From positions 303,945 through 367,944 of the forward strand of contig NZ_SMCV01000005.1 of the NCBI RefSeq assembly GCF_004342285.1: a DNA stretch of 64,000 bases, given 5' to 3'. The DNA is from Klebsiella sp. BIGb0138. Lineage in GTDB: Bacteria; Pseudomonadota; Gammaproteobacteria; Enterobacterales; Enterobacteriaceae. A program made the position numbers and the translations under genes. A model generated the notes under the pieces. That model was given only the letters and a program-made list of their open reading frames with translations, did not search any database and had not been told where the DNA came from. Below are positions 1 through 8,607 of the stretch, piece by piece. Numbering within the stretch: position 1 is the stretch's first letter; the number at the start of each line of letters is the position of its first letter.

Positions 1-1669
1 CGCTACGTTGAAAACTGGCGCCGACGGAGACATGACGGAACATGGCATTCCACGCCAGCTGCAGGCTTTGCGTCTTGTTGGCGGTATGCCAGTAGGTTTG
101 CTGATCCCATGACAGAGAGAGTGAGCCGAACCCGCCCATCGGCTGTGATAGCAGCAGCTGGTTCTTCGCTTTGCGTGACAGATGCAGGTTATAAAGGTTC
201 TCATAGCTGGTGGTGACGCTACCATCCGCCTCTACTACCTGCTTCGCTACGCCGCCCGTCATCCCTTTGTAGGCGGTATCGCTCAGGGTATAGAATCCCT
301 GCGTAGAGTAGCGCAGCGAGTAGAAATTAAAGCGTGTGCCAAAGTCGTTGAGCAGCTTGCCGTATCGTAGGCGCAGGGAATCACCGCTGTAGCGATGCCC
401 GTCCGCCAGCGTGCTGCGCGCGTGGGTAATATCCAGCGAGTACGCGCCAAAGCGCCCGAGATTTTGCCCCACGCCGAGCGCGAGCCCGCGATAGTTTTCA
501 GAAAACTGCGCGCCGCCGTAAAAGGTGAGACCGTACTCCCAGCCATAAAACAGTTCGCTCTGAGCGAACGACGGGGAGTCCTGGTTGCCGATGGGACGCA
601 GCTTCCCGCCATTGACGGCGTATTTCAGCTGCCCGGTGCGCACCAGGTTCGGCACGCTGGCAAACGGAACGATGTACTGCGTTTTGCTGCCGTCGCTCTC
701 CTGAATGGTGACGGCTAAATCGCCGCCTGAGGAGGTGGGGTAGAGATCTTTCAGCATGAATGCCCCGGCGGGGACGTTTGTCTGATAAATAATGTTGCCG
801 TTCTGCCGTACGGTAACGGTGGCATTGCTACGCGCGATGCCGCGAACCTCCGGTGCGTATCCGCTCAGGCTGGCGGGCAGCATGTTGTCATCGGTTTTCA
901 GCGCGACGCCGCGCAGGCCGACGGAATCAAAGAGTTGTGCGGAGGTGTAGGTCTCTCCGACGTAAGCCTGCGCGCCCAGGGCAGGGATATCCCTTTGTAG
1001 CCAGGTTTGCACATGGCTAAGTTCATTGGCCTGTTTAGTCCAGGTGGTGTAGTCGCGTAGCCGCCACGCTCCCAGATTCACGCCGCTGTTCAGGCTGACG
1101 AAGAGCTGCCGATCGCGGGTGCGGGTGTCGCCGCGAAACTCGTTACTGGAACCGTTGACGACGTAGTTCAGCCAGGCGGCATGGATACCATATTCCCAGC
1201 TTTCCGGGCTGACGTAGCCGCGCGGCAGATGACGCATAAAGCTCTGCGGCAGGCTGAAATTGAGGGTTAGCGTTTTCTGGTCGAAATCAAAACGAGCGCC
1301 CGGAAACAGCGCGTTTAAAAAATAGCATTGCCGGGTCAGCGGCAGCGGTTCGTCTTTGGCCTGCCGGCTATCAATACCCAGCGCGACGATTTGTTCTGGG
1401 GTGACGCAGGGCATGGCTTCGCCTTGCCCCTTGCTCCGCTCGATGCTGAATTTCACATTACCGGTGAAAGCATAATTGTTATTAATATAAACGTTAATGT
1501 TGTACTCGCCGGGTGGTAATGCGTTCCCCGCATTAACCCATGAGAGATCGGCAATATTCCCGCTCTCACCGCTGAGGAAAGCAGGGTTAAACTGCAAATC
1601 ACTCTCTGCGGCAGCGACATGCTGCATGGCATGGACAATTACCATGGCGCAAATGATTTTTGCTTTCAC
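1..1669 (-). CDS. Fimbrial outer-membrane usher (partial, N-terminal ~556 residues)
   Basis: The reading frame stays open on the minus strand from 1669 to the left edge, so the C-terminal part lies outside the window. The product is an outer-membrane usher (FimD/PapC family), the pore that assembles chaperone-bound pilins. A short signal peptide is followed by the usher N-terminal domain (ESDLQFNPAFLSG), then barrel segments and the plug region around 560-900. I chose the GTG at 1667-1669 because AAAGG lies 7 nt upstream; an in-frame ATG at 1644 is the alternative. It starts 19 nt after the chaperone stop, so it belongs to the same operon. The fimbrial type cannot be named from the part seen. 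Confidence 0.9.
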   Translation of the reverse strand, partial: MKAKIICAMVIVHAMQHVAAAESDLQFNPAFLSGESGNIADLSWVNAGNALPPGEYNINVYINNNYAFTGNVKFSIERSKGQGEAMPCVTPEQIVALGIDSRQAKDEPLPLTRQCYFLNALFPGARFDFDQKTLTLNFSLPQSFMRHLPRGYVSPESWEYGIHAAWLNYVVNGSSNEFRGDTRTRDRQLFVSLNSGVNLGAWRLRDYTTWTKQANELSHVQTWLQRDIPALGAQAYVGETYTSAQLFDSVGLRGVALKTDDNMLPASLSGYAPEVRGIARSNATVTVRQNGNIIYQTNVPAGAFMLKDLYPTSSGGDLAVTIQESDGSKTQYIVPFASVPNLVRTGQLKYAVNGGKLRPIGNQDSPSFAQSELFYGWEYGLTFYGGAQFSENYRGLALGVGQNLGRFGAYSLDITHARSTLADGHRYSGDSLRLRYGKLLNDFGTRFNFYSLRYSTQGFYTLSDTAYKGMTGGVAKQVVEADGSVTTSYENLYNLHLSRKAKNQLLLSQPMGGFGSLSLSWDQQTYWHTANKTQSLQLAWNAMFRHVSVGASFQRS

Positions 1670-1688
1670 ACGGTCATACCTTTCATTT

Positions 1689-2369
1689 TTATTTTTGGGT
1701 TAGCGACACGCTGTTGACGGGAGTCCAGGCTCCATAATCATTGATGGTCTGATAGCTCATCACCCTCGCCTGAGTGAACGATTCCATCAGCGTTATGCTG
1801 GCCCGCGGCGGAACCATCACCGGTTGCACGGGCCTGCCGTCGATTTTTAAATTGATGGTGGTGAGGTAATACGGCGTGGCGTTATTGAGCGTGACTTTGC
1901 CGGCGCGATAGTCGGCGGTGATTTTTTTCCACGCTTCGTTAACATCGCCTGCGAGACCTTGCGGGCGATAAAAGACTTTTATGCGGTTAGCCGAGGCAAA
2001 TTGCAGTGAATTGCTGGCCGCGTTGTTACTTTGCTGCGGAATGGCTTTAACCGTCATCCAGTACAGCGTTTCGCGGTCCCGCGGTAGCGATTTGCCGTTA
2101 AACATAATTTTCACGACGCTCTCGGTTGCTGGCTTTAAAACATACAGCGGCGGCGTGATGACAAAATCATTCGAGCGTTGCCCTTGCTCATTCTCGATCC
2201 ACGACTGGATGAGGAAAGAGGAATCAGGGTGTGTGTTTCTGATTTGCAGCATCGACTGGGTCGTGGCGCCTGAGTAAACCATTCGCGTTGCGCCCAACCC
2301 CACCCCGCCCGCATACGCTACCGATGAGCACAGCGAAGCGGCCAGACAAATCCATGTTAATGAGCGCAT
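1689..2369 (-). CDS. Periplasmic fimbrial chaperone
   Basis: A 226-residue PapD/FimC-family chaperone, which caps pilin subunits in the periplasm and hands them to the usher. A signal peptide ends near residue 20 (SSVAYA). It is followed by the two immunoglobulin-like domains, including the ANRIKVFYRP stretch typical of the end of domain 1. The start at 2369 has GGAGAGG 5 nt upstream; the frame is open further upstream but that extension runs into the pilin gene. It lies between the pilin and usher genes on the same strand. Confidence 0.9.
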   Translation of the reverse strand: MRSLTWICLAASLCSSVAYAGGVGLGATRMVYSGATTQSMLQIRNTHPDSSFLIQSWIENEQGQRSNDFVITPPLYVLKPATESVVKIMFNGKSLPRDRETLYWMTVKAIPQQSNNAASNSLQFASANRIKVFYRPQGLAGDVNEAWKKITADYRAGKVTLNNATPYYLTTINLKIDGRPVQPVMVPPRASITLMESFTQARVMSYQTINDYGAWTPVNSVSLTQK

Positions 2370-2421
2370 AGTGCCTCTCCTGACAGTGAGCCGGGCCCGG
2401 CCAGAAGGCCAGGCCCGAAGA

Positions 2422-3006
2422 TTACGAATAGGTAACGGTGTAGGTTGCGACGGCGCTGGCATCGCCCGCGGTGGCGTTGCCTTGCGGCGAATAGTATTTC
2501 GCGCTGAAGTTGAGGGTGTTTGAGCCATTACGCAGGGCGACAGGCGCTGCGGCTTCGCCCAGTCTCACGACGTTACCCTGCTCGTCATACAGACGAATAG
2601 CCACGTTTTGCGCGGATGCGCTGCTACCGTTAGAACCGACGGCGAGGCTGTCGGCATCGGCGCTGTCCGGCGTTCCGGTAAAGGTTACCGCAACCGTCGT
2701 GGCAGGGATCGGGTTCTCTTCAGTAGACCCGGAAGTATCCGCGATTTCGCAATCCTCAAGAACGATGGAGAATGCTTTTGCCGTGCTGGCCTCGCTACCT
2801 GCTGCGGCGAGCGTCGCGGTACGCACTTCCCCGAGGTTGACGTCAATATTGGCGCTATTGGCGCTGATGGCGCAGGCCGAGGTGACGACGCTGCCGTTGA
2901 AGTTGACGGTGCCACCGCTGGTGCCCGCTGCCAGCGCTGAACCGAATGGCAGCAGAGCCGCAATGCCTAATGCCAGCAACGTTTTGTTATTTACACGAGT
3001 CTTCAT
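2422..3006 (-). CDS. Major fimbrial subunit (type 1-like pilin)
   Basis: A 194-residue FimA-type pilin that would polymerise by donor-strand exchange. A signal peptide runs to about residue 26 (GSALA|AGTSGG). Two cysteines, C45 and C86, are spaced as in pilin domains for the single disulfide. The protein ends in YTVTYS, with the tyrosine near the C terminus that chaperones recognise. It is the only pilin-like gene in the part of the operon visible here. It lies 51 nt downstream of a LuxR-type regulator gene read in the same direction. Confidence 0.9.
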   Translation of the reverse strand: MKTRVNNKTLLALGIAALLPFGSALAAGTSGGTVNFNGSVVTSACAISANSANIDVNLGEVRTATLAAAGSEASTAKAFSIVLEDCEIADTSGSTEENPIPATTVAVTFTGTPDSADADSLAVGSNGSSASAQNVAIRLYDEQGNVVRLGEAAAPVALRNGSNTLNFSAKYYSPQGNATAGDASAVATYTVTYS

Positions 3007-3057
3007 TTTTTTGATTCCATAGTTTGCTATTAAAGGACGCTCTCTGAAGCAACGGGG

Positions 3058-3660
3058 TTAACTGGTTAAAAAAACCAGCAGGTCCGTCTTATTTCTGAGA
3101 CCTAGTTTTCTTATCGCTGAGTTCTTTAAGGCGCTGACACGGCGATAGGAAAGTTTCTCGAGTTCGGCGATGTAACGTATATCCAGGCCATTGCGGATTT
3201 TTTTCAATACCCGCCACTCCCCAGGGGTCAACGACAACGCCATGGGCCTGGTTTTTGACCGATAGCGGCTATCCACCATTTTTAATAAGCTGGCTCGCCA
3301 GTGATAAAGCGGATCCTGTAGCGAGATATAGGCATCAATCTCGCCATGAACCCACAGCAAAGAATTCGCCGGGGTGGAGTACATGCATACGAACACCTCA
3401 GGATAATTCGCTTTGATTTTTTTTATGTGGCTCAGGCAATCAAAGCCGGCGTGATATTTTTCAGCGCCCGAAACAAAGAGAATATCAATCGTAGATGTTG
3501 TTAACAGGTTATCGATTCGTGAATAATCGCTATCTGACTTTTCTATTCGAATGCCCGGGGAGATACCTTGTAATAATGTCGTGATGCCGTGGCGGGCAAA
3601 GCGATCGCCTCCCATTAAAGCAATGTTATAATTGCTTTTAAATTCAAGTTTATTCGCCAT
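3058..3660 (-). CDS. LuxR-family regulator of the fimbrial operon
   Basis: A 200-residue DNA-binding protein. The N-terminal ~135 residues resemble a degenerate receiver-like domain (NIALMGGDRFARHGITTLL); the C-terminal 60 residues form a LuxR/FixJ helix-turn-helix (SLTPGEWRVLKKI onward). I chose the ATG at 3660 because AAGGA lies 6 nt upstream. It is the first gene of the leftward fimbrial operon and probably controls it. No phosphorylatable aspartate could be assigned, so it may act without a partner kinase. Confidence 0.8.
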   Translation of the reverse strand: MANKLEFKSNYNIALMGGDRFARHGITTLLQGISPGIRIEKSDSDYSRIDNLLTTSTIDILFVSGAEKYHAGFDCLSHIKKIKANYPEVFVCMYSTPANSLLWVHGEIDAYISLQDPLYHWRASLLKMVDSRYRSKTRPMALSLTPGEWRVLKKIRNGLDIRYIAELEKLSYRRVSALKNSAIRKLGLRNKTDLLVFLTS

Positions 3661-4530
3661 GTTATTCCTTAATTTATAATAATGCGGTGCCACTGTGCAG
3701 GCATGGCAGGTATCACCAGTCTCTCTTGGTTATCATTGCGCTTAGCTGCCACTATACTCAGTTAGATAAACCGGTAATCTGAATTAATCTTAATTTATTT
3801 TAATCGCGGGTATGCGCAGGTTCATCCTGGGGGCTTAACTAACACATTCCCTTAATTATCTGCAAATAAGCATAACGACATTTTTTAATGAAAATTTGTC
3901 TTTGATAAATGTTTTGTAAGTGAATTGTCATGTAGTGTCATTTTTGCGACTTGATTACTTACGGTGACTAACAATTATCGAGTTATTAGCTCGTTTATTG
4001 CTGATGGTTTCATTTCGAAACATTTAACGAAATCAGCCTGTATACCTTGCTGTTCCTGGTTTTCAGGAAAATTGAAGTCTCATTGTTCAGAAGGTTTCAG
4101 ACACGGGTGACCGTTATGTTCAATTTCTTTATTTGTATGGTTTTGTCAATGTCAAGGGTCCTGTAGCGGTGGCGATTCAGAGTGGGTAACTAATAATGAG
4201 TAGCGGCCTGAGGAGGATGTTAATACCTGGTCTGGGGCGGCATGCAGGTGAAAGAAAGGAGGTTAAGAAAAAATAAGGAAAAAAGGTTTTTGTCTGTCGG
4301 GTGGGGGCGGGCGACTGTGAGTGTTATCATCAATGATTTATCTGACTTCAGTTAAGCGGCAGAAAAGTGAAAGAAAAAATAAGATTTTTCGCCAACGACT
4401 GAGATATACAGCATCAGATTTATCAGTCATATTCATCTGTGTGAGGGCGTTGATTTATTCCTTTTAACCCATGCAGTCACTACACATGGGGGCGACAGAC
4501 ATGCTTTAACCGGAGATTTTTGCCGACCAT
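3661..4530. promoter_or_regulatory. Long AT-rich divergent region between the fimbrial operon and the ToxR-like gene
   Basis: About 870 bases without a credible gene separate the leftward fimbrial operon from the rightward membrane regulator. It is much richer in A and T than its surroundings and presumably carries both promoters. I looked for paired inverted repeats that would mark a fim-type invertible switch and saw none by eye. A 19-codon ATG frame near 4218 has AGGAGG touching the start codon and was not accepted as a gene. Confidence 0.5.
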
Positions 4531-5349
4531 ATGCATAAGTATTATATCATTAATGAAAAGGTTGAGTTTCACCCCGCGACCAGTACTCTGCATGATCTTA
4601 ACCATCCTGATCGGGTAGTGGTTTTAAATTCTCCTGCCGGCCGTTGTTTATTGTTATTAATAGAACGGGCTGGCACCATTGTTACGCAACAAGAGTGTAT
4701 GGATATCGTCTGGCAGAGACGAGGGATGCTGGTGTCATCTAATACCTATTATCAAAATATCTCTATTCTCCGGAAGGGGCTCAAGAAAATCGGTCTTGAT
4801 AACGATCCTGTCGTAACTATTCCTCGTATCGGGTTAACCCTGGCCAGCGGTACGCAGATTACGATTAAAGAAGCGTACCCACGGTTATCAGAAAGTGAGG
4901 AAAACGCCAAAGGCCAGCAGAGCGATACCGCTGAGCCGATAGCGCAACCCGTGCCTGAAACCGCTAACTCTGACACGTCGGTGAAGGCATTTTCCTCTTC
5001 GGCGTTACGTCAGCTGTGGCTGGCGGGCGCGTTGCTGGCCCTTTTGCTGCTGGCAGGCATCGGTGTTATCAACCATAGCTTTGCCCAGGGAAACCATTTT
5101 GTGGACGACTATCGTTTTCTGAAGAGGGTCGGAGAATGTCGGGTTTATCTGGCAAGCGGTATTCAGATGAAAAGCGAGCAGACGATGGCATTATCCTACA
5201 TCGAATATTTTAAGGATGATTGCGGTAATTTCCCGTGGATTTATATCGCCAGTTACGCTCTGCCGCCACGAGCATCCGTTATCCGTTGCGACAGGTCGAT
5301 GAAGGAGCCAAATCGCTGCATTTCTGACTATTTTATTGAGGATCGTTAG
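4531..5349 (+). CDS. ToxR/CadC-like membrane-bound transcriptional regulator
   Basis: A 272-residue protein in three parts. A winged-helix domain occupies residues ~1-110 (LLLLIERAGTIVTQQECMDIVW, NTYYQNISILRKGL, VVTIPRIGLTL). A polar linker follows, then one membrane span at ~161-181. The ~90-residue periplasmic tail carries four cysteines. This is the layout of ToxR, CadC and Salmonella MarT: a cytoplasmic DNA-binding head with a periplasmic sensor. The FidL-like gene starts one base after its stop, the same pairing as marT-fidL. The nearby fimbrial operon is a plausible target, by inference only. Confidence 0.8.
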   Translation: MHKYYIINEKVEFHPATSTLHDLNHPDRVVVLNSPAGRCLLLLIERAGTIVTQQECMDIVWQRRGMLVSSNTYYQNISILRKGLKKIGLDNDPVVTIPRIGLTLASGTQITIKEAYPRLSESEENAKGQQSDTAEPIAQPVPETANSDTSVKAFSSSALRQLWLAGALLALLLLAGIGVINHSFAQGNHFVDDYRFLKRVGECRVYLASGIQMKSEQTMALSYIEYFKDDCGNFPWIYIASYALPPRASVIRCDRSMKEPNRCISDYFIEDR

Positions 5350-5350
5350 C

Positions 5351-5833
5351 ATGACTCGTTATCGTCTGATGCTCTATATTCTCAGCGGTTGTTTACCGAT
5401 CGGCGCGCTGCTGCTGGGTTATTACCTGTGGCAGTGTTATTACGTGCGGCCATTTTCCTGTGAAGTGAATTTTGTCCAGCACCATTCGGATGAAACATTG
5501 CAGCTGTGGCTAAATTACAGAATGGATGGCACCCGCGGTATGCTCATGATGAATGGTCGGGTGCGGGGGAAGGTAAACAAACGGATTAATCGTAAAATAT
5601 CGTTTCGTGTGGCGAGTAAAGGGAACGTGTTTTACCTGACATCCGAGCATAATATGAAGTTCCCGGATGACCAGGTGGAGGATAGCTGGTTGGAAAAATA
5701 TGAGCCGCTTTTTTTCGTCTATCCGCAGAAAAGTATTTATATGCAGATTAATGCTCAGCAGAACGGAAACTATCTTTTTATTTTAGAAACCTTGCCCACC
5801 TATGTGTGTCGCAGTATCACCCGTCGTCATTAA
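5351..5833 (+). CDS. FidL-like membrane protein, partner of the ToxR-like regulator
   Basis: A 160-residue protein with an N-terminal membrane anchor (residues ~7-27) and a periplasmic domain. It resembles FidL-type proteins encoded directly after ToxR-like regulators. Such partners commonly stabilise or modulate the sensor domain of the regulator (ToxS-like role, inferred). I chose the ATG at 5351, one base after the upstream stop. An in-frame TTG at 5336 would overlap the regulator. Confidence 0.7.
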   Translation: MTRYRLMLYILSGCLPIGALLLGYYLWQCYYVRPFSCEVNFVQHHSDETLQLWLNYRMDGTRGMLMMNGRVRGKVNKRINRKISFRVASKGNVFYLTSEHNMKFPDDQVEDSWLEKYEPLFFVYPQKSIYMQINAQQNGNYLFILETLPTYVCRSITRRH

Positions 5834-6252
5834 AACAGCATTTTGCCCACTGCTGAATGCGGCATTATGAACCAAAATAACCATTCCAGAAGAGTGGCTA
5901 TGTGCTTTGGTAATTTTCAGGAAACGCCCTGCGAAGGGGCAATATGAATCTGACAATGATGGCGGTTGCACGCGCTGCTGGTGCAGATACGTGCTGGTTA
6001 CGGCAGTTTATTTTCCCTAAAATAGCCAGTTACGGAGGCCGGCAGGCTGACGGCCGGAAGCGTGTAACTTACGGATAATTAAAACGTAAAATAAAAGTTG
6101 TTTTGATATAGCTGAAGAGTGAACAATAAAAAAGCGTTTCAAATTACGCGGTTCTCATTTATGCTTAATCCGGTATTACGCTCTGTTTTTATAAATATAA
6201 AAGCAACATTAATGTTGCACTAATGTAATTATGATTTTATTTTGGCAAGATA
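5834..6252. other. Intergenic region upstream of the GlxA-type regulator
   Basis: About 420 bases with no convincing gene. A 44-codon frame at 5944-6078 has AAGGGG upstream, but nothing in its translation is recognisable. A short hairpin, GGCCG paired with CGGCC, lies near 6037-6056. The last 150 bases before 6253 are AT-rich and probably hold the promoter of the downstream regulator. Confidence 0.4.
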
Positions 6253-7251
6253 ATGAACAATATATCAGAACGTTACGGCAGAGTTACGCCCGCCATGCGG
6301 CATCAGCTGCATATTGGTTTGTTACTTTGGCCCAATTTTTCTCTACTCCCTTTATCCGGATTAATTGAAGCGCTACGTTATGCGACGGCCGCCCTCAAGC
6401 GGAATCAGAAAATCACCTTTAAACTCAGTCTGATAAGCGAGCATCCTGATATACCGATCGCCAGCAGTTCCGGGGTCCGTATCCGACCTGATACGGCGCA
6501 CGCTCCTCCGGAGCTATTTAACTACATTGCTGTTATTGGAGGCAGCCTGGACAGCATCGACGGTGGCCTGCGCGGCGATCGCGATTATCTTATTCAGGCG
6601 CATCACGCACTGGTGCCGCTGATTGGTATTGGTACCGGCAGCTTCGTCCTGGCTCAGGAGGGCATGCTGAATGAACGACGTGCCTCGATACATCCCTTTC
6701 ATCTTGAAGCGTTCAGGCGTCGGTTTCCGCAGGTCTATGCTGAAGAAGGCTTCGATTTTATTGATGAAGGAGATGTCCTGACCTGTCCCGGAGGGATATC
6801 CACGCTAACCCTGGCGACCGAGATGATCCGCACCTATGCGGGAAATGAAATCGCCGCCTCCACCTGCCAACGTTTATCTCTGGCATCCTACGATATGGCG
6901 ACGCCCAGGCCGCCGAATATTGCCCTGATCCCCGACTCCCGTCTGCGTCGGGCGGTGCTGATTATTGAACAATACCTTACGCGGCCGCTGACGACCGCCT
7001 GGCTTGCCAATAATGTGCAGCTGAGCGAGCGCCAGCTCAACCGACTGTTTCACGCCGAGTTTGGTAAAAGCACCAGGGAATTTATTCGTAGCGCCAGGCT
7101 GCGCTATGCCTGCTGGCTGCTGAAAAACTCACAGCAAAGCGTGACGGATATTGCCAGGCGAATGGGGTTTAGCGACTGCGCCCACTTTATCCGCCATTTC
7201 CAGACGGAGTACGGCTGTACTCCGGGGGTATGGCGCTCATCGCTGGTGTGA
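6253..7251 (+). CDS. GlxA-type AraC-family regulator with DJ-1/PfpI domain
   Basis: A 332-residue transcriptional regulator. Residues ~15-190 form a DJ-1/PfpI (glutamine-amidotransferase-like) domain; residues ~230-330 form an AraC double helix-turn-helix (WLANNVQLSERQLNRLF, VTDIARRMGFSDCAHFIRHF). In the nucleophile-elbow segment GIGTGSFVLAQEGML a Thr sits where active DJ-1 relatives have Cys, so this domain probably senses a ligand rather than catalysing. It stands alone, and no target gene is evident beside it. Confidence 0.85.
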   Translation: MNNISERYGRVTPAMRHQLHIGLLLWPNFSLLPLSGLIEALRYATAALKRNQKITFKLSLISEHPDIPIASSSGVRIRPDTAHAPPELFNYIAVIGGSLDSIDGGLRGDRDYLIQAHHALVPLIGIGTGSFVLAQEGMLNERRASIHPFHLEAFRRRFPQVYAEEGFDFIDEGDVLTCPGGISTLTLATEMIRTYAGNEIAASTCQRLSLASYDMATPRPPNIALIPDSRLRRAVLIIEQYLTRPLTTAWLANNVQLSERQLNRLFHAEFGKSTREFIRSARLRYACWLLKNSQQSVTDIARRMGFSDCAHFIRHFQTEYGCTPGVWRSSLV

Positions 7252-7267
7252 CGTATTGCTTTATGCC

Positions 7268-7712
7268 GCTGGCCCCGCAGGGGTGAGCGGCCTGCCGCGA
7301 ATAATCGAACGAAGTTCGATGGAGAGTCCGTACAGCAGAAAGCAAAAAACCAGCCCGTAGGCTGGTTTTTCTGGAATAAGTGGTGCCCGGACTCGGACTA
7401 ACGCCGCAGGCGTTGAACAGCGCGCTTGTCGCGCTGGCCCCGCAGGGGTGAGCGGCCTGCCGCGAATAATCGAACGAAGTTCGATGGAGAGTCCCGTACA
7501 GCAGAAAGCAAAAAACCAGCCCGTAGGCTGGTTTTTCTGGAATAAGTGGTGCCCGGACTCGGACTAACGCCGCAGGCGTTGAACAGCGCGCTTGTCGCGC
7601 TGGCCCCGCAGGGGTGAGCGGCCTGCCGCGAATAATCGAACGAAGTTCGATGGAGAGTCCCGTACAGCAGAAAGCAAAAAACCAGCCCGTAGGCTGGTTT
7701 TTCTGGAATAAG
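7268..7712. repeat. Tandem ~166-bp repeat, three copies, anchored on the tRNA-Phe 3' end
   Basis: Copies begin at 7268, 7433 and 7599 with period 165-166; the first lacks one C of the CCC near 7328. Each copy carries the same GC-rich block, the same tRNA terminator hairpin, and then the last 17 bases of tRNA-Phe (TGGTGCCCGGACTCGGA on the plus strand). In copies 1 and 2 these 17 bases (7381-7397, 7547-7563) end in unrelated sequence; in copy 3 they continue into the intact tRNA. The pattern fits serial duplication at an integration site: pheV next to yqgA is a well-known island insertion point. Confidence 0.9.
7676..7702 (-). terminator. Terminator of tRNA-Phe
   Basis: Read leftward, the RNA forms an ACCAGCC / GGCTGGT stem with a TACG-type loop followed by a run of U, a standard intrinsic terminator 10 nt after the tRNA 3' end. 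The same hairpin is present in both upstream repeat copies, near 7344 and 7510. Confidence 0.8.
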
Positions 7713-7788
7713 TGGTGCCCGGACTCGGAATCGAACCAAGGACACGGGGATTTTCAATCCCCTGCTCTACCGACTGAGCTATCCGGGC
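7713..7788 (-). tRNA. pheV: tRNA-Phe (anticodon GAA)
   Basis: A 76-nt tRNA on the minus strand beginning GCCCGGATAGCTCAGTCGG, with anticodon GAA in the loop TTGAAAA, T-arm GGTTCGATTCC and encoded CCA end. The acceptor stem GCCCGGA pairs with TCCGGGC. Its position next to yqgA and speC matches pheV of E. coli. Its 3' end is repeated twice downstream. Confidence 0.97.
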
Positions 7789-7798
7789 AACGGGGCGC

Positions 7799-7827
7799 AT
7801 TAAAACCGATTCGCCTCGCTTCGTCAA
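7799..7827 (-). promoter_or_regulatory. tRNA-Phe promoter
   Basis: On the minus strand there is TTGACG (-35), a 17-base spacer, and TTTAAT (-10), followed by a GC-rich discriminator (GCGCCCC) typical of stringently controlled stable-RNA promoters. The tRNA begins 11 bases after the -10. Confidence 0.8.
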
Positions 7828-7893
7828 CGAAATTTATTTAAATCGATGCAGACTGCACAATCTATCACCAGATTGAATTAAAAGCACGCATCT

Positions 7894-8607
7894 TCAGGCG
7901 AAAAATGCCGTCCAGGCCGCTGAAATCGGCATCGCCAGCAGCAGGGCGGGCAGCATATTGACCACCGCGAACATCTTGATCCCGCAGATACGCAGGCCGG
8001 TCGCCAGCAGCAGCATCCCGCCGACGGCGCTGAAATCGGCCATCATCATCGGCGTGGTCAGCGGCATAATCAGCGACGCGCAGGCCGCCAGCGTCAGCTG
8101 GATGATCAGCATCGGCACGCAAATCGCTGAAACCGCCAGCCCCAGGGTGCAGGCGAAAATGGTGGCGGTGAAAAAATCGAGAAAGGCTTTGGCGATCAGG
8201 ATACTGGCGTCGCCGGTCATCCCTTCGCGCATGGCGCCAAAAATTCCGGTACCGCTGGCGCAGAACAGCACGATAATGGCGACATAGCTCTGAATAAAGG
8301 AGGTATTCGCCGGGGCTTTTGTTTTCCCTTTCGGTGAAAGCCACTGCTGAAGCGTGCTGACCAGGGTATTGATGCCTTTTTCCATATTGCAGGCTTCGCC
8401 GAACAGCGCGCCGACCAGCGTCGATAGCACCATCACCGGCAGGTTAGCGCACTTCATGACCAGCAGGATACCGATGCCCAACGAGGCCAGGCCAAAAATA
8501 GAGGTCATCGAGGTGCGAATCCGTTCTGGTAATCGTTGACTTAATAGCGCGCCTAATACACCGCCCAAAAGGACCGCGCCGGCATTAATAAAAGGTCCTG
8601 TAATCAC
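7894..8607 (-). CDS. yqgA: DUF554 family inner-membrane protein YqgA
   Basis: A 237-residue hydrophobic protein with about six or seven membrane spans, matching E. coli YqgA along its length (GPFINAGAVLLGGVLGALLSQRLPERI; GTGIFGAM.EGMTGD.SILIAK). The biochemical role is unknown; the family is sometimes described as putative transporters. I chose the GTG at 8607 because AGGAG lies 7 nt upstream and the E. coli protein begins at the same residue; the frame extends 20 codons further. It sits between tRNA-Phe and speC as in E. coli. Confidence 0.9.
   Translation of the reverse strand: MITGPFINAGAVLLGGVLGALLSQRLPERIRTSMTSIFGLASLGIGILLVMKCANLPVMVLSTLVGALFGEACNMEKGINTLVSTLQQWLSPKGKTKAPANTSFIQSYVAIIVLFCASGTGIFGAMREGMTGDASILIAKAFLDFFTATIFACTLGLAVSAICVPMLIIQLTLAACASLIMPLTTPMMMADFSAVGGMLLLATGLRICGIKMFAVVNMLPALLLAMPISAAWTAFFA

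Noticed and set aside
4218..4277. A 19-codon frame after AGGAGG
   Set aside because: The ribosome-binding sequence touches the start codon, leaving no workable spacing.
3661..4530. Possible fim-type invertible promoter
   Set aside because: No paired inverted repeats seen by eye and no recombinase gene nearby.
5944..6078. A 44-codon frame with a fair ribosome-binding site
   Set aside because: No similarity recognised and no supporting context; kept only as a possibility.
7268..7788. Possible CRISPR array
   Set aside because: Only three units, 166 bases each, with no short repeat/spacer alternation and no cas genes; the units are tRNA-linked tandem duplications.
7398..7827. Two overlapping minus-strand frames of 87-119 codons
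   Set aside because: They run through the tandem repeat and the tRNA-Phe gene; their identical C-terminal parts come from the repeat itself.
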